From positions 1 to 6,127 of the forward strand of contig JABJIU010000137.1 in assembly GCA_018661145.1 (NCBI GenBank): a stretch of DNA of 6,127 nucleotides. Reading direction: 5' to 3'. Source of the DNA: Pseudomonadota bacterium (GTDB lineage Bacteria; Pseudomonadota; Gammaproteobacteria; Arenicellales; UBA868). The first letter of the stretch is position 1, and each line of letters starts with the position of its first letter. Positions 1 to 6,127 of the stretch are shown here, one piece after another. Under the pieces are notes generated by a model. That model searched no databases. It was not told the origin of the DNA and was given only the letters and a program-made list of their open reading frames with translations. Position numbers and translations under genes: made by a program.

Positions 1-1
1 C

Positions 2-1798
2 AAGGGCTGGGAGTTTACGGGAGACTGGTATCCTGATGGGAGTGGCAACGGCATCGCAGAGGTGTTCATCGATGAAGATCCGCTCGTGGGTTATCTGGCA
101 TTCGATATCTACGTTGAGTCCGGTATCGCAATTACCGGATACATGGCGGATGGGGCTCCGGGTAGCCTTCCGACCGGTGCCGATGTCGCATTCAGTGGCG
201 CTGCCGGAGCTTGCACCGCGTCAGGTACTCCGCTGGTCGGCAGTTATTGTCTGAAAGTTGGTGACACCAATCACTCACTGGAGATTTTGAGCGAAGGTGC
301 CGGCGTGGTGCACGGCCGGATAGAAAGACGCCGTGGAAGCTGGGAGTCGTTTCGCGCCTATCGTGATCGTACCGGCCTGATGCTCGTGAAGACAGGCGGC
401 GCGTCGAAATTCAATCTAGAGTTTGCCGGTCATCTCGTCGGTGGCAGGCTCGGCAAAGCAGGTCTTCGTTATGACGTTCACGGAATCAGAAATCCTATGA
501 CCGGAGTCGCCGGCTGTGATGCTGTCATGCTGTATTCGCACGGTACTGCCAACTTCTACTACTCGACACCCACCATCGTTCGGAACTACGCCTACATTGG
601 AACTGCGGATGGAACCAACCACCGTGTCGCGAGAGACAATTTTCTGGCCAAGGTTGACCTCAGAACTATGAGTGAAGTCTGGCGATATGAGCTGGGTGCC
701 AGTGAAGTACGGGGCAGTGCGGTGCTGGACTCCCGGGGCGCCGTATATTTTGTTGCCGAAACGGGACGTGTCCAGGAAGTCGCGTCAGGCACAGCACCCA
801 GTGGCGACCATTCCGAATCGCATCTGAAACTGATCAAACTTTCAAATCCCGATACCGGTACTCCGAGGATTCTCTGGGAGCGCGTCATTGCCCGCGAAGG
901 GGAAGTCTATGACCTGGGCCAGATCACGCCGACGATATCAAAGTCCGACGTCATTGTGGTGGGTGGCCCGTCTGTCAAGGCTTATCGTGCCAATGGTATC
1001 GAGATGTGGACGTTCTCTCCCGGCTCGAGCACTGAAGAGTTCTACAACAGTCCGATCGTGATCGGCAATCTGGTATTCATCAATTCTGATGGTGGCGCCA
1101 GTGATTCTGCACCGGCGACCGCCAATGGCATCTATGCCATCGATATCTGGTCCGGAAGAGAGCGTTGGAGTTATACACCGTCCGATACTGATCACTATGA
1201 CGGTTTGTCCAGTCCCCAGTTTAATCAGGATCGGACAAGGATCTACACCGCTTTGCGCCAGACGCTGTACTGCCTGGACACCCGGGGCAATGCCTGTTCC
1301 AGAGCCTGGGAAGGTGGCTGTGAGATTCCCGGCATTTCAGGTGACCTTCGAGCCTCTCCGCTGGTCGATGCGAACGGAGATATCTATATCGGCACTAAAG
1401 ATGATGAGGACAGCATGTTCTACAAGATCGATGGCAGTTGTCCCAATACATTAGCCTCGCGGGTGATCTGGGAAGTGGAAACCTATGGAGATGTCTATAC
1501 CACCGGAGTGCTTCTCGACAACGACCACGTTGTTTTTGGCCAAGAGCCGGCAAGTAGTGGCGCCACGCTGAAGGCGCTTAACATGTCGGACGGTTCGCTC
1601 GAGGGATACGTTGACCTCACTGCGGATATGACCTGGGGTTCACTGCGGGTGCACGAGGGACGCCTGATTGGGGTTGCGGGCGTAGGTCCCCGACTCTGGA
1701 GCGGGTTCATGTTCTCGATCAATCTTGGAAGCGTGCGGTATGAACCCGGCGCCGAAAATCCGACCTTACGCGGGGGAAACTCGGCCACAGGCCGTTGA
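2..1798 (+). CDS. PQQ-like beta-propeller repeat protein, probably exported (5' end missing)
   Basis: The reading frame is open from base 2 to the TGA at 1796-1798. It gives 598 visible residues, and the coherent sequence before the GTG at 62 (GWEFTGDWYPDGSG...) shows that the gene starts upstream of the window. From about residue 180 the protein consists of repeats of the PQQ/quinoprotein-propeller type: a strand like GAVYFVAETG or GDIYIGTKDDED, then a D-x-x-(T/S)G-like turn and a Trp. Trp residues at about 227, 292, 336, 389, 436 and 490, and an equivalent Tyr near 536, suggest seven or eight blades. Residues 1-180 are Gly-rich and beta-rich and not assigned to a family. Seven Cys (71, 83, 172, 424, 432, 440, 480) and no membrane segments suit an extracytoplasmic protein, but the signal peptide would be outside the window. 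Nothing shows that PQQ is bound: such propellers are often structural or binding scaffolds. No specific function can be assigned, and the gene converges on an unrelated operon. Confidence 0.8.
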   Translation, partial: KGWEFTGDWYPDGSGNGIAEVFIDEDPLVGYLAFDIYVESGIAITGYMADGAPGSLPTGADVAFSGAAGACTASGTPLVGSYCLKVGDTNHSLEILSEGAGVVHGRIERRRGSWESFRAYRDRTGLMLVKTGGASKFNLEFAGHLVGGRLGKAGLRYDVHGIRNPMTGVAGCDAVMLYSHGTANFYYSTPTIVRNYAYIGTADGTNHRVARDNFLAKVDLRTMSEVWRYELGASEVRGSAVLDSRGAVYFVAETGRVQEVASGTAPSGDHSESHLKLIKLSNPDTGTPRILWERVIAREGEVYDLGQITPTISKSDVIVVGGPSVKAYRANGIEMWTFSPGSSTEEFYNSPIVIGNLVFINSDGGASDSAPATANGIYAIDIWSGRERWSYTPSDTDHYDGLSSPQFNQDRTRIYTALRQTLYCLDTRGNACSRAWEGGCEIPGISGDLRASPLVDANGDIYIGTKDDEDSMFYKIDGSCPNTLASRVIWEVETYGDVYTTGVLLDNDHVVFGQEPASSGATLKALNMSDGSLEGYVDLTADMTWGSLRVHEGRLIGVAGVGPRLWSGFMFSINLGSVRYEPGAENPTLRGGNSATGR

Positions 1799-1853
1799 AT
1801 ATGCTTTTCTGATTGTGGGTTCGAACAAATAGTGCCCCGAATTTATCGGCGGT

Positions 1854-3206
1854 CTAGAAATTAATCCCAATGTCGTTACGTAGTTTGCGAGCCGCTGCGC
1901 TGTGTCGATGCATGAGGTCTTGCTCGTCAATATGAGGCGCACGCCCGTCAACGACTTTCCATTCGCCGCCAATCATGACGCGGTCCGCGCGAGAGGCCCC
2001 GCACAGCACCAGCGCTGCGATCGGATCATGATAGCCGCTATGACGAAGCTCATTGAGTTGAAAGAGCGCAAGGTCCGCCTGTTTACCGGGCCCAATTGAA
2101 CCAATATCGTCGCGGCCAAGACACTTGGCGCTGCCTTCTGTCGCGAGATGAATCGCGTCAAGGTGGCTGAATCCTCCAGCACCCTCACGCAGGCGCTGCA
2201 GCATCATCGCTGCGCGGACTTCCTCAATAGCATTGGATGCGTCGTTGGAGGCAGATCCGTCAACGCCCAAGCCTACCGCACTGCCTGCATTTTGTAGCGC
2301 GCAAGCAGGGCAAAGGCCCGAAGCCAGCGTCATGTTGGAGTGGGGGCAGTGCGTGACAGCGGTGCCGGCTTTGCCAAGCCGGTCAATTTCATCGTTGTTG
2401 AAGTGGATGCCGTGGGCGAGCCAGGTGTGGCGGCCAAGCCAGCCACAGTCCTCAAGGTAGTCAAGCGGGTGCATCCCAAGCTTCGCAACACAGAAATCGT
2501 TTTCGTCCTGAGTCTCGCCAAGATGTGTGTGCAGTCGAACGCCCAATTGGGAGGCAAGCTTGGCCGTTTCGCGCATCAGATCCTGCGTGACTGAAAACGG
2601 CGAGCAGGGAGCAAGGGCAATCTGGACCATCGCACCCGGCCCGCACTGATGAAAGCGCTTCACCACACGCTCACTATCAGTCAGAATCAAATCTGTCTTT
2701 TGAACCACTGAATCCGGCGGCAAGCCGCCGTCTTTTTGCGATAGGTCCATCGAGCCACGGGTGAGGGTGACCCGCATCCCGATCTGCGCCGCGACGCCAA
2801 CCTGGATATCTACTGCATCCTCAAGCCCTTTTGGATAAAGATAGTGATGATCCGAAGTGGTGGTACAGCCTGAAAGCAGCAATTCCGTCAGGGCGAGTTC
2901 GGTCGCAACAGTGAGCCCTTCTGGATCGAGCCCGGACCAGACCGGATAAAGCACTTTCAGCCAGTCGAAGAGTTCTTTGCCGAGCGCAGGCTGCAGCGCT
3001 CGGGTGAGCGTCTGGTAGAAATGGTGATGCGTGTTGATGAGGCCCGGGAGAACGACATGGGAAGAGGCGTCGAATTCGGTGCACGGCACAGAAGGTGTTT
3101 TGCCTGACGGGATGAGCTCAGAGATCTCGTTACCGTCAATGACGATCCCACCGCTGGCGTCTTCGGCAAGGATAGCGAGTGGGTTCTTAAGCCAGAGCCG
3201 GCTCAT
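1854..3206 (-). CDS. 8-oxoguanine deaminase (amidohydrolase superfamily)
   Basis: Predicted cytoplasmic metal-dependent deaminase converting 8-oxoguanine to uric acid and ammonia (EC 3.5.4.32, the Pa0142 type). The 450 residues match the family length. Visible are the N-terminal beta-sandwich strand, LPGLINTHHHFYQTLTRA with metal ligands H60 and H62, then LHTHLGE (H228 ligand, E231 catalytic), LAHGIHF (H265) and GLGVDGSASND (D316), followed by the closing IGSIGPGKQADLALF segment. These are the usual mononuclear-metal TIM-barrel positions of the guanine deaminase/atrazine chlorohydrolase group. I chose the ATG at 3206 because the protein then begins MSRLWLKNPLAIL, as expected for the family; a longer in-frame GTG at 3245 lies in the loop of a terminator hairpin. 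No Shine-Dalgarno sequence is visible before either start. It follows a purine-type ABC transporter on the same strand. Alternatives are isocytosine deaminase, guanine deaminase or hydroxyatrazine ethylaminohydrolase, names often given to close relatives. The family is sure, the exact substrate less so. Confidence 0.87.
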   Translation of the reverse strand: MSRLWLKNPLAILAEDASGGIVIDGNEISELIPSGKTPSVPCTEFDASSHVVLPGLINTHHHFYQTLTRALQPALGKELFDWLKVLYPVWSGLDPEGLTVATELALTELLLSGCTTTSDHHYLYPKGLEDAVDIQVGVAAQIGMRVTLTRGSMDLSQKDGGLPPDSVVQKTDLILTDSERVVKRFHQCGPGAMVQIALAPCSPFSVTQDLMRETAKLASQLGVRLHTHLGETQDENDFCVAKLGMHPLDYLEDCGWLGRHTWLAHGIHFNNDEIDRLGKAGTAVTHCPHSNMTLASGLCPACALQNAGSAVGLGVDGSASNDASNAIEEVRAAMMLQRLREGAGGFSHLDAIHLATEGSAKCLGRDDIGSIGPGKQADLALFQLNELRHSGYHDPIAALVLCGASRADRVMIGGEWKVVDGRAPHIDEQDLMHRHSAAARKLRNDIGINF

Positions 3207-3225
3207 GGTATGAATAGCGTGGTCG

Positions 3226-3258
3226 AAAAAAACCCGCCCCGTCACCGGGGCGGGTTTT
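3226..3258 (-). terminator. Rho-independent terminator after the BMP binding-protein gene
   Basis: A perfect inverted repeat has arms at 3229-3241 and 3246-3258 around a 4-base loop (3242-3245). Its core is nine G/C pairs (CCCGCCCCG with CGGGGCGGG). Read on the minus strand it ends in a run of seven T (3232-3226), the classic intrinsic-terminator layout. It begins 19 bases after the TAA of the binding-protein gene and ends 19 bases before the deaminase ATG. In the plus direction only four T follow, so it should act mainly on the minus strand. The deaminase therefore depends on read-through or on a promoter of its own. Confidence 0.9.
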
Positions 3259-3277
3259 GGTTCAGTCGAAAACTACC

Positions 3278-4351
3278 TTATTGAGGCAGCTTGTCGTCAA
3301 CACCTTCAACGTAGAAGTTCATGCCGGCCAGCATGCCATCATCAGCTACCGCTCCTGCCGGTACAACGACTTCACCGGCTTGGTTGCTGATAGGGCCTGC
3401 GAAAGGATGGAGGGCACCGGTACGGATGGACTCAGCGGTTTTGGCTGCCAGCTCCGCAACATCAGCGGTCATATTGGTGAAAGGCGCCATAACCACCATG
3501 CCTTCGGCCATGCCGTCCCAGGTGTCGGAAGAGCTCCAGGTGCCGTCGAGTACGGCCTTGGCTCTGGCGACGTAGTAGGGACCCCAGTTGTTTACGTTGG
3601 CGGTGAGTTGTGTCTTGGGCGCAAAGTGGATCATGTCTGAGGCCTGACCAAATGCATGTACGCCACGCTCCGCCGCTGCCTGCAGCGCTGCGGTGCTGTC
3701 CGTATGCTGAGTGATGATATCGGCGCCCTGATCCATCAGCACCTTGGCGGCGTCAGCCTCTTTGGGCGGGTCAAACCAGGTGTATACCCAGACCACCTTA
3801 AGTTTGATATCGGGGTTGACTGAATGCGCACCAAGCAAAAAGGCGTTAATGCCTCGGACAACTTCGGGAATCGGGAAAGAGGCGATGTAACCGACGGTAT
3901 TGGACTTGGAGACTTTGCCGGCGATTACGCCCTGTACATAGCGACCCTCATAGAAACGTGCGACGTAGGTCGAGACGTTGTCGGAACGCTGGTAGCCCGT
4001 GGCATGCTCGAACTTTACGTTCGGAAAGCGTTTGGCCACTTTGAGCGTGGGCTCCATGTAGCCGAACGAAGTCGTGAAGATAAGTTCGTGCCCGGTCTCG
4101 GCGAGTTTCGCAATCGCGCGTTCGGAGTCCGGCCCTTCAGGCACGTTCTCCACATAAGTAGTCTGGACGTGGTCACCGAGTTCCTTCTCTAGTGCAAGCC
4201 GACCCTGATCGTGGGCATAAGTCCAGCCATGGTCACCCGGAGGGCCAAGATAAATAAACCCGACTTTCAGTTTGTCAGCCGAGGCTGTCCCGGCGGTCAG
4301 CGCCAGGGCGCTCGCGAGCGCTATGGCAGTTAGTTTGATCATTTTTTTCAC
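3278..4351 (-). CDS. BMP/PnrA-family periplasmic purine/nucleoside-binding protein of an ABC transporter
   Basis: Solute-binding subunit that captures a ligand in the periplasm and delivers it to the two permeases encoded just upstream. From the GTG at 4351 it has 357 residues: a Sec signal peptide (KKM, a hydrophobic Ala/Leu stretch, then TAGTASA) with probable cleavage before D26. There is no lipobox Cys, so it should be soluble in the periplasm rather than a lipoprotein. BMP-family landmarks are GPPGDHGWTYAHDQG (about 37-51), GYMEPTLKVAKRFPNVKFEH (97-116), YVARFYEGRYVQGVIAG (129-145), VYTWFDPPKE (189-198) and GADIITQHTDST (209-220). The GDHGW form, with Trp in place of the Phe seen in nucleoside-binding PnrA proteins, resembles the proteobacterial purine-base-binding branch, so a free base is my preferred ligand (inference). 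A GTG at 4357 would add two residues but sits only two bases from the AGAGGA site. It is followed by a strong terminator. Confidence 0.88.
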   Translation of the reverse strand: MKKMIKLTAIALASALALTAGTASADKLKVGFIYLGPPGDHGWTYAHDQGRLALEKELGDHVQTTYVENVPEGPDSERAIAKLAETGHELIFTTSFGYMEPTLKVAKRFPNVKFEHATGYQRSDNVSTYVARFYEGRYVQGVIAGKVSKSNTVGYIASFPIPEVVRGINAFLLGAHSVNPDIKLKVVWVYTWFDPPKEADAAKVLMDQGADIITQHTDSTAALQAAAERGVHAFGQASDMIHFAPKTQLTANVNNWGPYYVARAKAVLDGTWSSSDTWDGMAEGMVVMAPFTNMTADVAELAAKTAESIRTGALHPFAGPISNQAGEVVVPAGAVADDGMLAGMNFYVEGVDDKLPQ

Positions 4352-4359
4352 GTTCACGT

Positions 4360-4365
4360 TCCTCT
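4360..4365 (-). promoter_or_regulatory. Ribosome-binding site deciding the binding-protein start
   Basis: AGAGGA lies 8 bases before the GTG at 4351, 2 bases before the GTG at 4357 and 17 before the ATG at 4342. The 8-base spacing is the same as for the identical hexamer before permease 1, which favours GTG 4351 as the start. Confidence 0.7.
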
Positions 4366-4371
4366 AAATTG

Positions 4372-4386
4372 GTGATCAGAAATCAC
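4372..4386 (-). repeat. Short inverted repeat in the permease/binding-protein gap
   Basis: GTGAT and ATCAC arms (4372-4376 and 4382-4386) flank five bases, 6 bases upstream of the AGAGGA site of the binding-protein gene. The dyad is perfect but short. It could be a weak mRNA hairpin near the translation start, half of an operator, or chance in an AT-rich 49-bp gap. No function is claimed. Confidence 0.35.
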
Positions 4387-4406
4387 AAAATTTTCGTCGT
4401 TATCGG

Positions 4407-5330
4407 TCAGCGCTCGGCCCGAAATGGCTTGCCCAGACAAGTTGGAGCATTCAGCCGGATCCGAGTCGAATCGCGTGAGATCAAGACTAATACAACTATG
4501 GTCGCAATGTAAGGGAGCATCGACATAAAGGATGCCGGAATCCCAAGGCCTGCCGCCTGGGCATTGAGCTGAAGGATGGTAATTCCGCCAAAAAGCACTG
4601 CACCGAGCAGCACCCGGGAGGGCCGCCAACTCGCAAAAACCACCAGTGCCAGCGCGATCCAGCCTCGGCCCGCGGTCATGTTTTCGGCCCACAGCGGTGT
4701 ATAGACCAGTGACAGGTAAGCGCCGCCAAGACCTGCCATAGCACCGCCGAAGGCCACCGCGGCGTAACGGATCGCGATGACCGGGTAGCCAATGGCGTGG
4801 GCCGACTGGTCCGAATCGCCAACGGCACGAAGGATCATGCCCCAGCGGGTGTGTTTCAAAAACCAGTGAGTGGCACCGAGCAGCGCGATGCTGACGTAGA
4901 CCAAAGGATCGTGGCCAAACAGCAGGCGGCCCACAATGGGTAGATCGGTCAGTATGGGAAGGTGAATCGCCCGAATCTGTTCAATTGTTTTGCCAACGTA
5001 ATCAAGGCCGACCAGAGCGGAAAGTCCCGTCCCGAAGATTGTCAGGGCGAGACCTGTGGCGACTTGGTTCGACAATAGCGAAAGTGTGAGGACACCGAAG
5101 ATCATTGATGCCAAAGCCCCCATCACAATGGCTGCCGCAAGGCCAATCAACGGTTCACCAGTCAGTGTCACCGCGGCAAAGCCGAAAACAGCACCGGTGA
5201 GCATCATGCCCTCGACGCCGAGGTTGAGCACGCCGGATCTTTCTGCCACCAGTTCGCCAGTTGCCGCAAAGACCAGCGGGGTCGCTGCCGTCATCATGGT
5301 CATGATCGAAGCGATCAGCAGTTCTGTCAT
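4407..5330 (-). CDS. ABC transporter inner-membrane permease, nucleoside/purine type (NupQ/YufQ-like)
   Basis: One of two membrane subunits forming the translocation channel of the importer. The 307 residues are the usual length for this permease of the BPD_transp_2 family. They are mostly hydrophobic, with roughly eight to ten membrane segments. Family signatures are GELVAERSGVLNLGVEGMML (25-44), the cytoplasmic coupling loop TRWGMILRAVGDSDQSAHAIG (161-181) that should contact the ATPase, TAGRGWIALALVVFASWRP (219-237), and a C-terminal NAPTCLGKPF tail. The ATG overlaps the stop of the preceding permease gene in an ATGA, and an AGAGGA site lies 8 bases upstream, so translation is probably coupled. 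The binding-protein gene follows after about 50 bases. The family is clear; the transported substrate is inferred from the BMP partner and the nearby deaminase. Confidence 0.88.
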   Translation of the reverse strand: MTELLIASIMTMMTAATPLVFAATGELVAERSGVLNLGVEGMMLTGAVFGFAAVTLTGEPLIGLAAAIVMGALASMIFGVLTLSLLSNQVATGLALTIFGTGLSALVGLDYVGKTIEQIRAIHLPILTDLPIVGRLLFGHDPLVYVSIALLGATHWFLKHTRWGMILRAVGDSDQSAHAIGYPVIAIRYAAVAFGGAMAGLGGAYLSLVYTPLWAENMTAGRGWIALALVVFASWRPSRVLLGAVLFGGITILQLNAQAAGLGIPASFMSMLPYIATIVVLVLISRDSTRIRLNAPTCLGKPFRAER

Positions 5331-6127
5331 GCGGCGTTTCCTCTCGCGCTGACTCGAGTCAGCCGATAACGCGTCAGAAGATCAAAGGCCAGCAGGTAGA
5401 AAAGAATGATTCCCTGGAAAAGGCCTGTTACCGCTTTGGGCAAACCCGCAGAGATCTGAGCGCTCTCGCCGCCAATATAGGTGACGGCGATCACCGTACC
5501 GGCCAGCAGCACCCCGACCGGATGCAGCCGCCCCAGAAAGGCCACGATGATTGCAGTGAAGCCGTACCCCGGCGAGATCTTCGGCATCAGCTGGCCGATG
5601 GTCGAGGCTGCCTCCAGAACCCCGGCCAGACCTGCAAGACCGCCGCCTACCAGTAGTGTGGCCCATACCATCTGAGTGCTGCCAATACCGGCATGACGCG
5701 CAGCGAGCGGTGCTGAGCCGAAGACCCGCACCTGGAATCCGAATCGGGTCCGCGTCAGCACAAACCAGGCCACAAACGGAATCAAGACTGCAATCAGGGT
5801 GCCAAGGTGTACTCGGTAGCCCGGGAAAAACGTGGGTAGCAGCGCGGCATCGGGGAACATCCGGGTGCCTGGAAAGCCCCAACCTTGCGGATTTCGCCAA
5901 GGCCCCTGCACCAAGTGGACCAGTAGCAGTTCGGCGACGTAGACCAGCATTAACGAGACCAGAATCTCGTTGGCGTTAAATCGCGTCTTTAAAAGAGCCG
6001 GCATAGCCGCCCAGGCCATGCCGCCCAGAATGCCAAGCAACATCATGCACGGTAGGATGAGTGGATTAGTGCTCTCAAAGAAATAAACCGCTGGCGCGCT
6101 TCCAAGGAGCGCTCCGGCAATGAATTG
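5327..6127 (-). CDS. ABC transporter inner-membrane permease, nucleoside/purine type (NupP/YufP-like), 5' end missing
   Basis: Second membrane subunit of the same importer. The frame stays open to the window edge: the 27 codons before the ATG at 6046 read FIAGALLGSAPAVYFFE..., a plausible membrane segment, so the ATG is internal and the true start lies beyond 6127. The visible 266 residues are the C-terminal three quarters of a protein normally about 350-370 long. Signatures are KTRFNANEILVSLML (about 47-61), the coupling loop TRTRFGFQVRVFGSAPLAARHAGI (about 125-148) and ISPGYGFTAIIVAFLGRLHP (about 184-203). The stop overlaps the start of permease 1 (ATGA), so the two are probably made together in a fixed ratio. 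In related operons the ATP-binding subunit gene precedes this one; here it would lie to the right of the window. Confidence 0.87.
   Translation of the reverse strand, partial: QFIAGALLGSAPAVYFFESTNPLILPCMMLLGILGGMAWAAMPALLKTRFNANEILVSLMLVYVAELLLVHLVQGPWRNPQGWGFPGTRMFPDAALLPTFFPGYRVHLGTLIAVLIPFVAWFVLTRTRFGFQVRVFGSAPLAARHAGIGSTQMVWATLLVGGGLAGLAGVLEAASTIGQLMPKISPGYGFTAIIVAFLGRLHPVGVLLAGTVIAVTYIGGESAQISAGLPKAVTGLFQGIILFYLLAFDLLTRYRLTRVSARGNAA
5339..5344 (-). promoter_or_regulatory. Ribosome-binding site of permease 1
   Basis: AGAGGA lies 8 bases before the ATG at 5330, inside the 3' end of the permease 2 gene. It supports this ATG as the real start and shows that re-initiation is possible alongside the ATGA overlap. 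Confidence 0.65.

Noticed and set aside
1089..1454. 121-codon open frame on the plus strand inside the propeller gene.
   Set aside because: It overlaps a clearly coding frame, has no recognisable domain and no ribosome-binding site that I can see, and looks like a frame shadow.
1815..1831. GTGGGTTCGAACAAATA, which contains a tRNA T-loop-like TTCGAAC and could mark a tRNA remnant or attachment site.
   Set aside because: The following bases do not pair with GTGGG, no anticodon or acceptor arm is present in the 55-bp gap, and there is no CCA end. GTTCGAAC is a chance palindrome.
1799..1853. Possible terminator between the convergent propeller and deaminase genes.
   Set aside because: Only a 4-bp CCGA/TCGG stem with no T run is visible, so an intrinsic terminator cannot be supported.
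3207..3225. TATTCAT as a -10 element for a deaminase promoter.
   Set aside because: No -35 element at a suitable distance: that position falls within the terminator stem and T run. The match alone is too weak.
3257..3640. 127-codon plus-strand open frame antisense to the binding-protein gene.
   Set aside because: The opposite strand encodes conserved BMP-family sequence over the same span, and this frame has no family features.
4354..4692. 112-codon minus-strand open frame overlapping the 3' end of permease 1.
   Set aside because: Most of it lies within permease 1 in another frame; its Arg/Cys/His-rich composition is typical of an out-of-frame read of a membrane-protein gene.

Overview
The window looks like ordinary chromosomal DNA of a Gram-negative, moderately GC-rich proteobacterium. 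Three things point that way: a substrate-binding protein with a plain Sec signal peptide and no lipobox Cys (so a free periplasmic protein), AGAGGA ribosome-binding sites, and close-packed minus-strand genes. A more exact placement is not possible from this sequence; a gammaproteobacterium or alphaproteobacterium would fit.

Left third (about 1-1798, plus strand): the C-terminal 598 residues of a large, probably exported PQQ-like beta-propeller protein whose start lies outside the window. It converges on the minus-strand genes across a 55-bp gap in which I see no clear terminator.

Remaining two thirds (1854-6127, minus strand, so transcription runs right to left): permease 2 (5' part cut by the window edge), permease 1 (ATGA overlap), a BMP/PnrA-family periplasmic binding protein, a strong intrinsic terminator, then an amidohydrolase best called 8-oxoguanine deaminase. 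The two permeases and the binding protein make up three of the four parts of a nucleoside/purine-type ABC importer. The ATP-binding subunit is not visible and is expected beyond the right edge.

Together the minus-strand genes suggest a salvage module: purine bases, perhaps oxidised ones, are captured in the periplasm, imported, and deaminated in the cytoplasm (8-oxoguanine to urate plus ammonia). The transporter substrate is inferred from family and context. The terminator between the binding-protein gene and the deaminase should make the deaminase a lower-expressed distal gene, or one with its own promoter. I see no RNA gene, CRISPR array, mobile element or origin. All families here are known, and I found no convincing evidence of an undescribed system. 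The points most worth checking are the transporter/deaminase pairing, the terminator and odd start of the deaminase, and the unassigned N-terminal part of the propeller protein.
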